Assembly: GCF_000702665.1 (NCBI RefSeq)
Contig: NZ_JNJA01000003.1
Location: forward strand, 248,001-312,000
Direction: 5' to 3'
DNA from: Solidesulfovibrio alcoholivorans DSM 5433
GTDB lineage: Bacteria; Desulfobacterota; Desulfovibrionia; Desulfovibrionales; Desulfovibrionaceae
Length of the DNA stretch: 64,000 nucleotides
Below the pieces are notes generated by a model that made no database searches, had not been told where the DNA came from, and saw only the letters and a program-made list of their open reading frames with translations. The translations under genes were made by a program, and so were the position numbers. Below, in pieces: positions 8,475-15,302 of this stretch (within the stretch, counting starts at the first letter, position 1; each line of letters opens with the position of its first letter).

Positions 8475-9341
8475 GCCGGTTTTCTTCGGCGGCGGCACGT
8501 AGCCGTCCGGCAGGGGCGGCGCAGGCTCGACAATGGGCGGTGCGATGGGGGCCGAGACCTTGGGCGCGGCCGCCGGCTGGGCTTTCGGCGCGGGCGCGGC
8601 AGCAGGCGCGCTCGCCGCGGCCGGAGCCTTGGTGCCGGCAGGCCGCTCCGAGACCAGGCGCGGCTCGGTCACGCCCGCGCCGAGCAGTTCGGCCTCAAGC
8701 ATCGCGCGCGAGCCCGCCTTGCCGGCAGAAACCGTGTAGAAGGGCTTGTTGTTGCGCTTGCCCTGGTCCATGCGGGTGGAAAAGCCCTTCGCCTCCAGGA
8801 TCGCCATGAGCTGCTTGCCCGATGCGGCATGGGCGAATTCCCCGACCTGGAATGTGAGGTAGGACTGGTCGCCGGGCACAGCCGCGTGCTGCGGCGCGGG
8901 AGCGGCAGTGGAGACGGCCTGCGGCGCAGGCTCGGGAGCCGGCTGCTGCGCCTGTTGTTCGAACAGCGCGGCCCCCGGTTTTTCCACCGCCGGCTGCGCG
9001 GCCGGGGCGGGCGTGAACGGCTTTGGCGTATAGTCCGCTCCCGCTGGCGGCCGCGACGCCGGAGACGTCGACGGCACGGAGCCCGATGCGGGAGCCGGCA
9101 CGGTTGCCGGCACAGGAGCTGGCGCGGCGGCGGACGGCGCAGGCGCGGGGGCATATGCCGGAGCGGCCGGCGGCGTCTGGCGCGGCGGCGGTGGCGGCGG
9201 TGGCGGCGTCCGCGACCAACCGGTGTCCGTGGACGATTCCGGAGCGGGATGGCCCAGGATCTCCTTTTCAAAACTCTTGTCCGCAGCGCAGCCGGAAAGG
9301 CAAAGCGCCGCCAGGACGCACAGGGTCGTCGCAAGCCGCAT
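8469..9341 (-). CDS. Pro/Ala-rich lipoprotein with C-terminal SPOR-like domain
   Basis: 290-residue lipoprotein: signal MRLATTLCVLAALCLSGC with lipobox LSGC, a run of eight prolines, then a long Pro/Ala linker. Residues about 160-230 (SYLTFQVGEFAHAASGKQL, FSTRMDQGK, KPFYTVSAG) look like a SPOR domain, a fold that binds denuded peptidoglycan glycan strands. A second Pro/Ala tail follows. ATG 9341 is fixed by AAAGGAG seven bases upstream. Probably an envelope protein spanning the peptidoglycan; the SPOR call rests on pattern resemblance. Confidence 0.75.
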   Translation of the reverse strand: MRLATTLCVLAALCLSGCAADKSFEKEILGHPAPESSTDTGWSRTPPPPPPPPRQTPPAAPAYAPAPAPSAAAPAPVPATVPAPASGSVPSTSPASRPPAGADYTPKPFTPAPAAQPAVEKPGAALFEQQAQQPAPEPAPQAVSTAAPAPQHAAVPGDQSYLTFQVGEFAHAASGKQLMAILEAKGFSTRMDQGKRNNKPFYTVSAGKAGSRAMLEAELLGAGVTEPRLVSERPAGTKAPAAASAPAAAPAPKAQPAAAPKVSAPIAPPIVEPAPPLPDGYVPPPKKTGS

Positions 9342-9373
9342 GGCGACTCCTTTGGTCGGGGTTTCGTCCCGGG

Positions 9374-9751
9374 TCAGAACGCCATGCCCACGAGGCGGGC
9401 GAGCAGGTCCCGGGCCGCATGAAAGGTGCGCAGGGCTTCCTCCAGGGCGGCGGCGTCCCCGGCGGTGGCCGCGCGTTCCACGGCCTCGGCGGTGCGGCGC
9501 AGCCCTTCTGCCCCGATGGCGGCGGCGGAGGATTTCACGGTATGGGCATGCAAGGCCACCGCCTTCCAATCCCCGGCCCGCCATGCCTCGTCGAGCCGTG
9601 AACGCCGCTCCCGGACCTCATTCCAGATGTAGTCGAAAAATCGTGCGAATTCCTTCCTGCCCACGCCCATGCGTTCGCGGGCCGCATCAGGGTCGAAGGC
9701 CTGTCTGTCCTCGGGCGCCATGGCTGCCCCGCATGGATACACTCCCTTCAT
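9374..9751 (-). CDS. HPt (histidine phosphotransfer) domain protein
   Basis: 125-residue stand-alone phosphotransfer protein. The four-helix HPt core carries the phospho-acceptor histidine in ALHAHTVKSSAAAIGAEGLR (His70 if translated from ATG 9751). An internal ATG at 9721 would shorten it by ten residues and is also possible. It lies 32 bases upstream of the SPOR lipoprotein. Such proteins relay phosphate between hybrid kinases and response regulators; several kinases occur in the window but none adjoins this gene, so the partner is unknown. Confidence 0.82.
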   Translation of the reverse strand: MKGVYPCGAAMAPEDRQAFDPDAARERMGVGRKEFARFFDYIWNEVRERRSRLDEAWRAGDWKAVALHAHTVKSSAAAIGAEGLRRTAEAVERAATAGDAAALEEALRTFHAARDLLARLVGMAF

Positions 9752-9810
9752 GCACCCTCCGCAGCTGCGGCGCCTCCCGAGCGCCGTACCCCGAACCGCT
9801 CGAACCGGGG

Positions 9811-10524
9811 TTATTGCAGAAAGACCACTTCCGTGCCCACATCGATCAACCTGGCCAGATCCTTGCCCTCATCGTTGCGCATGCGGATGCAGCCGCTGGT
9901 GACCGGCCGGCCGATAGAGCCGGGGTTGTTGTTGCCGTGGATGCGAAAGCCGTACCCGTGGGACAGGATGATCTTGAACGGTCCCATCGGGTTTTCCTTG
10001 ACGCCGGGCTTCACCACCTCCGGGAGCGTCTTGCCTTTCTTGCGGGCGCGCTCCTTCATGGCCGGGGTCGGCCGCCACCAGGGCTCGAAACTGATGCCCG
10101 TAACCACGCCCCAGCCCTGGGGCGCTTCCATGTCCCGCCCCGGCACGGCCACGGTATAGGCGCGGGCCAGGTGTCGCGAGCCGTCGGGCAGGTTCTCGTA
10201 GAGGTAAAGCCTGCGCTGGGACAGGCGCACCTCGATGGAATACCGGTTCTTGCTCGCATTAAATTCCGCGACCCGTTCGTCGAGACTCCCCTGGCCGCCG
10301 GAACGCGTCAGGGACGCCAGATACGCATCCAGGCCGCCGCCGTCGGCCACGGGCGCATACGAAGCGACCGCATGGCGCGGCACGGCTTCCCGCGCGCCGC
10401 CCGCCGGCTCGCGCACGAGCGTCAGGCCCTGCAACGAAGCCGTCTCGGTCTTTTGGGCCAGCCCCACCCCCGGCGCGGCCAACACCAGGCACGCCGCCAA
10501 AACGAAAAGTCCCCGCCCCCGCAT
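9811..10524 (-). CDS. L,D-transpeptidase (YkuD family)
   Basis: 237-residue exported enzyme with a signal peptide (RGLFVLAACLVLAAPGVGLA). The YkuD catalytic domain occupies the C-terminal half: IEVRLSQRRLYLYENL opens it, then GPFKIILSHGYGFRIHG and the catalytic SGCIRMRNDEGKDL with the nucleophilic Cys, ending VGTEVVFLQ. It makes 3-3 peptidoglycan crosslinks or attaches lipoproteins in the periplasm. ATG 10524 is preferred: GGGAGG lies eight bases upstream and it opens the signal peptide. Length and order resemble the ErfK/YbiS group. Confidence 0.92.
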   Translation of the reverse strand: MRGRGLFVLAACLVLAAPGVGLAQKTETASLQGLTLVREPAGGAREAVPRHAVASYAPVADGGGLDAYLASLTRSGGQGSLDERVAEFNASKNRYSIEVRLSQRRLYLYENLPDGSRHLARAYTVAVPGRDMEAPQGWGVVTGISFEPWWRPTPAMKERARKKGKTLPEVVKPGVKENPMGPFKIILSHGYGFRIHGNNNPGSIGRPVTSGCIRMRNDEGKDLARLIDVGTEVVFLQ

Positions 10525-10605
10525 CGCAGCATCCTCCCGGGCGCACCGCCTCTCGTCCCCACGAGGGCCATGCGCCGCGCGCAGCATCCGACCGCCGGTG
10601 TCCCC

Positions 10606-11511
10606 TCAAGCGGTCTTGTATCGTACGACCGGACGGCGACGCGCCGTCTGGCGTAAAAAATTCGCATCCGGCCAACCCAGGGCGACCACGGCATGGGCGG
10701 CCTCCTCGGGCGGCAGGCCCGCCGCGGCCTTGACGCGCCTGTCATGGCGCATGGCCTCCACGGCGTAGCCGATCAGGCACGTCCCGAGCCCCATGGCATG
10801 CGCCGTCAGCAGCATGTTCTGCGCGGCCAGCAGCGCATCCTCGGCCGGGCAGCTCGCCCCGGGCCGCGAGCCGATGATCACGGCGGCGACGGCACCGTGA
10901 AAAAGCCGGTCCGTGCGGTCGCGGTCCCAGGCGGCCAAGGCGTCCGCGACCGAAGCGTAATACTCCCGGTAATAGTTCTCAAGCTCCGGGCGGCCGATCA
11001 GGGCGTAGGCCTTGCGCGCAAGGCCCATGGCCGCGATGCGGTTGAGCCGCCGGAAAAATCCGGCCACGACCTCGCCGAACCCCGCCACCGCCGCCCGAGA
11101 CGTGAGCACGGTGAAGGTCCAGGCCTGGGAATTGGTGCCCGACGGCGCGGTCACGGCCGCGCGGATGAGGTCCTCGAGCATGGGGCCGGGCACGGCCTTT
11201 TCCGTAAACGCGCGGCAGGAACGCCGGGAGCGCAGCAAATCGACGAGAAGTTCGGGCGAAAATTCCCCCGGCGCGACAACCTTGCCGGACGGGGTGAAGG
11301 TGGCGAAGGTGTCGGCGTAATTTTCCTCGTCGCCCAAAGTCACCGCTGCGGCCGGGCACACCGCCCGGCAATGGCCGCAGCCGATGCAGTCCGTCCCCTT
11401 GACCGCGGCGCGCTGCCCGTCGAAGGCGATGGTCCCCGACGGGCACAGCCGGGCGCACGCGCCGCAGCCGACGCAGGCTTCGGGGTCGATTATCGGAAGC
11501 GGACTTGCCAT
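10606..11511 (-). CDS. Ferredoxin-nitroreductase fusion protein
   Basis: 301-residue flavoprotein. The first 60 residues hold two [4Fe-4S] motifs, CVGCGACARLCP and CIGCGHCRAVCP; the rest is a nitroreductase fold with the FMN-binding start LRSRRSCRAF, APSGTNSQAW, and the end GLGTCLIGYAVEA. Such fusions are common in anaerobes and probably pass electrons from ferredoxin to FMN; the physiological acceptor is unknown. GGAGAG nine bases before ATG 11511 supports this start. It lies 41 bases downstream of the NlpC/P60 gene in the same direction. Confidence 0.9.
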   Translation of the reverse strand: MASPLPIIDPEACVGCGACARLCPSGTIAFDGQRAAVKGTDCIGCGHCRAVCPAAAVTLGDEENYADTFATFTPSGKVVAPGEFSPELLVDLLRSRRSCRAFTEKAVPGPMLEDLIRAAVTAPSGTNSQAWTFTVLTSRAAVAGFGEVVAGFFRRLNRIAAMGLARKAYALIGRPELENYYREYYASVADALAAWDRDRTDRLFHGAVAAVIIGSRPGASCPAEDALLAAQNMLLTAHAMGLGTCLIGYAVEAMRHDRRVKAAAGLPPEEAAHAVVALGWPDANFLRQTARRRPVVRYKTA

Positions 11512-11552
11512 GCCGGATATCTCTCCATGCGCGTGCGAGGCAAAACGCGGCG

Positions 11553-12245
11553 TCAGGGCCGGCCCCTGTCGGCCAGAGCCGGCTCGACCTTGGCCAGCCG
11601 CCGGGCCCCGACGAGCCACCGTTCGTAATCGGTTCCGGCCAGCCGGTCCACTCCCACGCCGCCCCGCCTCGGGCTCGAATGGAGCATGCGCCCGCCGCCG
11701 AGGTAGATGCCCACATGGCTGATGCCTGCGGCGCGGTCCGTGGCGAAAAAGAGCAGATCCCCGGCCTCGAGTTCCGTCGGCGCGACCGGCTGGCCCAGGC
11801 CCGCCTGGAGCCGGCTTTGGCGCGGCAGGTCGCAACCCAGGCGGGCGAATACGGCCCTGGTCAGGCCCGAACAATCGATACCGGCCGCGCCGTCGCCACC
11901 CAGGCGGTAGGGCGCGCCCATGTACGGCGCGGCCAGGCCCAGGATGCGCTCGCCGCGTTCGGAAAGCGGCCCCATGTCCACGGGGAGCACGGCGGCCTGG
12001 GGCCTGGGTGGCGGCGGGCCGCCCAGGGCGGCCTGGGCGCGCAGGGCGTGCATCAGGGCCTCATGGTCGGCCTTGCCTTCAAAAAGCGGCTTGTAGTTCG
12101 CGTTGACCTTGACCGGACTCGTATGCAGCATGCCGAGGCTGTCCTCGTAGCCATAGATGGTCCGGCAGGCCCCGGGCGCGGGCGCAATGAGCACCGCGCC
12201 GCAGCAAAGCCCGAAGGCGGCCAGCATGCGCGCGCCCGGCCTCAT
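11553..12245 (-). CDS. NlpC/P60 peptidoglycan endopeptidase
   Basis: 230-residue secreted cysteine peptidase that cuts peptide stems of peptidoglycan. After a signal sequence a DUF4124-like segment is visible (CRTIYGYEDSLGMLHTSPVK), then a Pro-rich linker and the catalytic domain: nucleophile in GIDCSGLTRAVF, histidine in GISHVGIYLGGGRM, plus LEAGDLLFF. The ATG overlaps the stop of the upstream histidine kinase (ATGA, 12242-12245), implying coupled translation. The pairing of a sensor kinase with a wall hydrolase suggests envelope surveillance, but that is inference. Confidence 0.9.
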   Translation of the reverse strand: MRPGARMLAAFGLCCGAVLIAPAPGACRTIYGYEDSLGMLHTSPVKVNANYKPLFEGKADHEALMHALRAQAALGGPPPPRPQAAVLPVDMGPLSERGERILGLAAPYMGAPYRLGGDGAAGIDCSGLTRAVFARLGCDLPRQSRLQAGLGQPVAPTELEAGDLLFFATDRAAGISHVGIYLGGGRMLHSSPRRGGVGVDRLAGTDYERWLVGARRLAKVEPALADRGRP

Positions 12246-13597
12246 ACCGCGCCTCCGTAGGTGATGCGCCGGACGTCGCCGATGCGCGTGGTCTTGACGC
12301 ATTCGCGGCGGAAGGAGCACAGCTCCTGGCCGCAACGGTCATGGACGCCCCAGGCGAAACAGGGGGCAAAGCCCTCGCCCTTCTGGATGGCGCGCACGGC
12401 GTCGATGGTGGTGAGCCCCGAGACGTCGAGGCCGAGCTCGCGGGCCTTGTTCTTGAGTTCGCGCACATCGAGGCCCATGGGGCCGTAGAACGCCTCGCGG
12501 CCAAGGCCCGACTCCGGAGTGTCGAACAGGCGCAGGAGTACCGTCGCCCCGCCGCTTTCGGTTGTTTGCAGCGTGATCTCGCCGTTGTGCTCGAGTACGG
12601 CCTTGCGCGCCAACGTCAGGCCCACGCCCGCCCCACGCGCCTTGGTGGTGAAAAAGGGATCGAAAAGAAACGGGACAAGATCCTGGCGCACGCCGGGCCC
12701 GTCGTCGGCAACGGTGATCGCCACGCCGTCGTCGCGGCGACTCAGGGCCACGGCAACATGGGCGACGTCTTTTCCGGAAAATTCCACGGCGTTTTGCAAC
12801 ACTTCCTGGAGCGCCTGGCCGAGCAGGCCCGCATCGGCCACGATCTCGACCTCTTCCAGGGAAAGCGAACATTCCAGGCGCTTGTGCAGGCTCTCGGCCT
12901 CCCGTTCGGCCCTGTCCGCCGCTTCCCGGACCAGATCGGCGAGATTGACCGCCGTCAGGCGCGGGTGCGGCAACGACGCAAGCCGCACCACCGCCGCCAC
13001 GAGCTCCTCCAGCCGGCGCGCCTCCTGGAAAATGATGTCCGGGGACTCGGTTTCCAGATGCCGCTCCTTGTGCTCGCGCAGGAGCTTGAGCGCGAAACCG
13101 CCGATGGCCGCCGCCGGATTGCGGATCTGATGGGCCACGGAAAGGGCCAGGTTATTGAGGCTCTCGATCATGTCGTATTGCAGGCGGTTTTTTTCGCGCA
13201 ACACGATGGTTTCGCGTTCCCGGCTGCGATAGAGCGCGGTGACGTCGTCGATGAGCAGCGTCACGCCGGCCCGCCTGCCGTCGAGCTCCGGGCAGGAGGC
13301 GGTCATGGAGAAGCGGCGTTGTTCCCCGTCGGGGCGCAGGTATTCGGTCAGGCAATGCCGGAAGGATCGGCCCCTTTCCACGGCCTCGACGAGGTTGCGG
13401 TTGAACTGCTCGTTGAACGGTTCCGGCCGCAACAAGGCGCGCCACCCCTTCCCTTCCAGGGAATCCGACGGCAGTCCCAGCAACGTCCCCGCCGAGGGGC
13501 TGGCCACCAACACGTTCCCCTTGGGATCGATGACGACAAGGCCCACCGGCAGGGTTTTGATGACGTTTTGGACAAGTATCTGTCTGACGCTCGGCAT
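12242..13597 (-). CDS. PAS sensor histidine kinase with SAP-like/Cys C-terminal tail
   Basis: 451 residues, no membrane segment. A PAS domain (about 10-120) is followed by a coil and the kinase core: H-box SVAHQIRNPAAAIGGF with His156, N-box QALQEVLQNAVEFSG, G1 VADDGPGV and G2 GAGVGLTLARKA. After the ATPase domain there is an extra module of about 75 residues: a short SAP/Rho-N-like helical pair (LDVRELKNKARELGLDVSGL) and four cysteines at 413, 422, 427 and 433. I recall similar helix/Cys modules from other Desulfovibrio proteins; their role is unknown, metal or redox sensing being a guess. The start codon at 13597 has GAGG from the upstream repeat as ribosome site. Confidence 0.88.
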   Translation of the reverse strand: MPSVRQILVQNVIKTLPVGLVVIDPKGNVLVASPSAGTLLGLPSDSLEGKGWRALLRPEPFNEQFNRNLVEAVERGRSFRHCLTEYLRPDGEQRRFSMTASCPELDGRRAGVTLLIDDVTALYRSRERETIVLREKNRLQYDMIESLNNLALSVAHQIRNPAAAIGGFALKLLREHKERHLETESPDIIFQEARRLEELVAAVVRLASLPHPRLTAVNLADLVREAADRAEREAESLHKRLECSLSLEEVEIVADAGLLGQALQEVLQNAVEFSGKDVAHVAVALSRRDDGVAITVADDGPGVRQDLVPFLFDPFFTTKARGAGVGLTLARKAVLEHNGEITLQTTESGGATVLLRLFDTPESGLGREAFYGPMGLDVRELKNKARELGLDVSGLTTIDAVRAIQKGEGFAPCFAWGVHDRCGQELCSFRRECVKTTRIGDVRRITYGGAV

Positions 13598-13608
13598 GGT
13601 GCGCCTCT

Positions 13609-13632
13609 GGCCGGGGGGGAGACCCCCCGGCC
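13609..13632. terminator. GC hairpin, divergent member of the dispersed repeat
   Basis: GGCCGGGGGG and CCCCCCGGCC (13609-13618, 13623-13632) form a perfect 10-bp stem closed by a GAGA tetraloop. It lies downstream of the DsbA-like gene and just upstream of the kinase start, so it could end the former transcript. The flank GCGCCTCTGGCC resembles the start of the repeat copies near 41636 and 43515. There is no T-run. Confidence 0.55.
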
Positions 13633-13691
13633 TGCGCTACAAATAGGCCTGCGGCGGCCCGATGGCAAGCGCCGAACCGCAGGTCGGCGCG

Positions 13692-14480
13692 TCAGGGTTT
13701 CTTGGCTTTGGCCGCGGCGGCCTGGGGGTCCTTGGCCACGGCCACGAACTCCTCCAGCACCTCGAGGGGCACGGCGCCGCGCACCGCCGCGCCGTTGACC
13801 AGGAAGATCGGCGTGCCGTTGAAGCCGAAATCCCGGGCCTCCTTGACGTCGGCCGCGATGCGATCGGCGAGGTCCTTGCGCTGCAGGTCCTTGGCCAGGC
13901 GGTTCATGTCCACGCCGAGCTCCTTGGCCATGGCGGAAAGCGCCTCGTCGCCCTTTTCCGCGACGTCCTTCTGGTTCGCGAAGGCCTTGTCCATGAACGC
14001 CCAGGCCTTTTTGGGGTCCTGGAGGTTGATGGCTTCGAAGTAGAGCGCCGCCCGGACGTCGTTTTTGCCCGAAGCGAAATGCTTGAACACCAGGCGCACG
14101 TCCTTGGGATGGTCCTGGGTGAGCTTCTTGACGGTGCCTGCGGCCTGAGCGCAGAAATGGCACAGGAAATCCGAATATTCGACGATGGTCACCGGCGCGT
14201 CCTGGGGACCGATCGAAGCGCGGCCGGCATCCAGGGCGGGTTTGAGGGGCTTGGCCAGTTCCGCGGCGAAACGGGCCCGTTCCATTTCCTTCTGGCGGTT
14301 CCTGGCCGCGACCTCGACGACCTCGAGCACCGCCGGACCTTGCTGACGCAGGGCTTCTATAACGATTTCGGGATGTTCGCGCAACACGGTGCGCACCCGT
14401 TCCAGATCGTCGTCGGCATGGGCCGGACCGGCCAAAGCCGCGACCAGCACAGGGGCGATCGCCCATTTCCACTCGCGCAT
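13692..14480 (-). CDS. DsbA-like thiol:disulfide oxidoreductase
   Basis: 262-residue periplasmic thioredoxin-fold protein. After the signal peptide (IAPVLVAALAGPAHA) comes a helical segment of about 70 residues, then the DSBA-like domain with active site YSDFLCHFCAQA (CHFC), a helical insertion and the cis-proline strand FGFNGTPIFLVNG. This layout is that of the Com1/BdbD-like DsbA group that oxidises or isomerises exported proteins. GGAGG sits just before ATG 14480; an upstream in-frame ATG at about 14500 lacks a ribosome site. A 94-base gap with a hairpin separates it from the kinase downstream. Confidence 0.9.
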   Translation of the reverse strand: MREWKWAIAPVLVAALAGPAHADDDLERVRTVLREHPEIVIEALRQQGPAVLEVVEVAARNRQKEMERARFAAELAKPLKPALDAGRASIGPQDAPVTIVEYSDFLCHFCAQAAGTVKKLTQDHPKDVRLVFKHFASGKNDVRAALYFEAINLQDPKKAWAFMDKAFANQKDVAEKGDEALSAMAKELGVDMNRLAKDLQRKDLADRIAADVKEARDFGFNGTPIFLVNGAAVRGAVPLEVLEEFVAVAKDPQAAAAKAKKP

Positions 14481-14596
14481 GGGTCCTCCAGGAGATGTCA
14501 TTGCGGCATGAGCCTCGCGCCGCTTATAGGACCTTTGCCTGCGCCTGTCATCCGCCGCCCATCGACTCCCGGCCCCGAATAGGGTAGGCGGAAAGG

Positions 14597-14686
14597 ATGG
14601 AACTCCTGCTGCTCCTGGCGGGGCTTGCCGCCGTTTTCCTGGTCTTTTGCCTGACGGGACCCAAAGCCGGTCCCGGGGGCACCTGA
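14597..14686 (+). CDS. Possible 29-residue single-span membrane peptide
   Basis: An ATG directly after GGAAAGG opens a 29-residue frame: MELLLLLAGLAAVFLVFCLT, then a short Gly/Pro tail. The hydrophobic stretch fits one membrane helix. In the same direction, 91 bases downstream, is a rhodanese lipoprotein. The size recalls subunit-stabilising peptides such as KdpF, but no partner is present. The AGG is too close to the ATG for ideal initiation, so this may be chance. Confidence 0.3.
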   Translation: MELLLLLAGLAAVFLVFCLTGPKAGPGGT

Positions 14687-14777
14687 CTGCCCGAGTCCTG
14701 CCGCCGGGGACGGCACAGCGAGGATACCGATTCCGGGAATAACGCCGCAACGGGCCGCAAGGCCGGGGAGTGACGCC

Positions 14778-15302
14778 ATGCCGCACCAACGCCTTTCCTG
14801 GCTGCCGCTTGTGGCCCTGCTGCTCCTTGGCCTTTGCGCGTGTTCGCGCCCGCCGGCGGACGACGCCGCGCGCAAGGCCCGGGTTTATGAACTCTACGCC
14901 GGCTACAAGAAGGACTTCCCCCAGGCCCCGGAAATCTCTGCCGCGCAAGCCGTGGCCCTGGCGCAACAAGGCGAACTGCTGCCCATCGACGTGCGCGAAC
15001 CGGTCGAACGCGCCGTCTCCACCCTGCCCGGGGCCGTGACCGCCAAACAATACCTGGCCGATCCCGGGCGTTTCGCCGGCAAAAAGGCCGTGGCCTATTG
15101 CACCATCGGCTACCGCAGCGGCGTCTGGGCCGCGCAGGAGGCGAAAGAGGGCCTGCCTGTGGCCAATCTGGCCGGGGGGCTCCTCGGCTGGCTCCATGCC
15201 GGCGGCACGCTCGTCGACGCCAAGGGCGAACCCACGAAGACCGTCCACGTCTACGGCCGGACCTGGGACCTCGCGCCCAAGGCCTTCACCGCCGTATGGT
15301 AG
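14778..15302 (+). CDS. Rhodanese-like lipoprotein
   Basis: 174-residue exported protein: signal with lipobox LGLCAC, then a rhodanese domain (about residues 50-165) that opens EISAAQAVALAQQGELLPID and VREPVERAVSTLPGA and has the active-site loop YCTIGYRSG with Cys109 by my count, followed by VANLAGGLLGWLHAGG. Rhodaneses carry persulfide sulfur; a lipid-anchored version would act in the periplasm. Its 3' end overlaps the convergent glycosyltransferase fusion by 17 bases. Rhodanese genes next to GT2 (TIGR04283-type) and DUF547 genes recur in arsenosugar/selenodomain neighbourhoods, matching this context. Confidence 0.88.
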   Translation: MPHQRLSWLPLVALLLLGLCACSRPPADDAARKARVYELYAGYKKDFPQAPEISAAQAVALAQQGELLPIDVREPVERAVSTLPGAVTAKQYLADPGRFAGKKAVAYCTIGYRSGVWAAQEAKEGLPVANLAGGLLGWLHAGGTLVDAKGEPTKTVHVYGRTWDLAPKAFTAVW

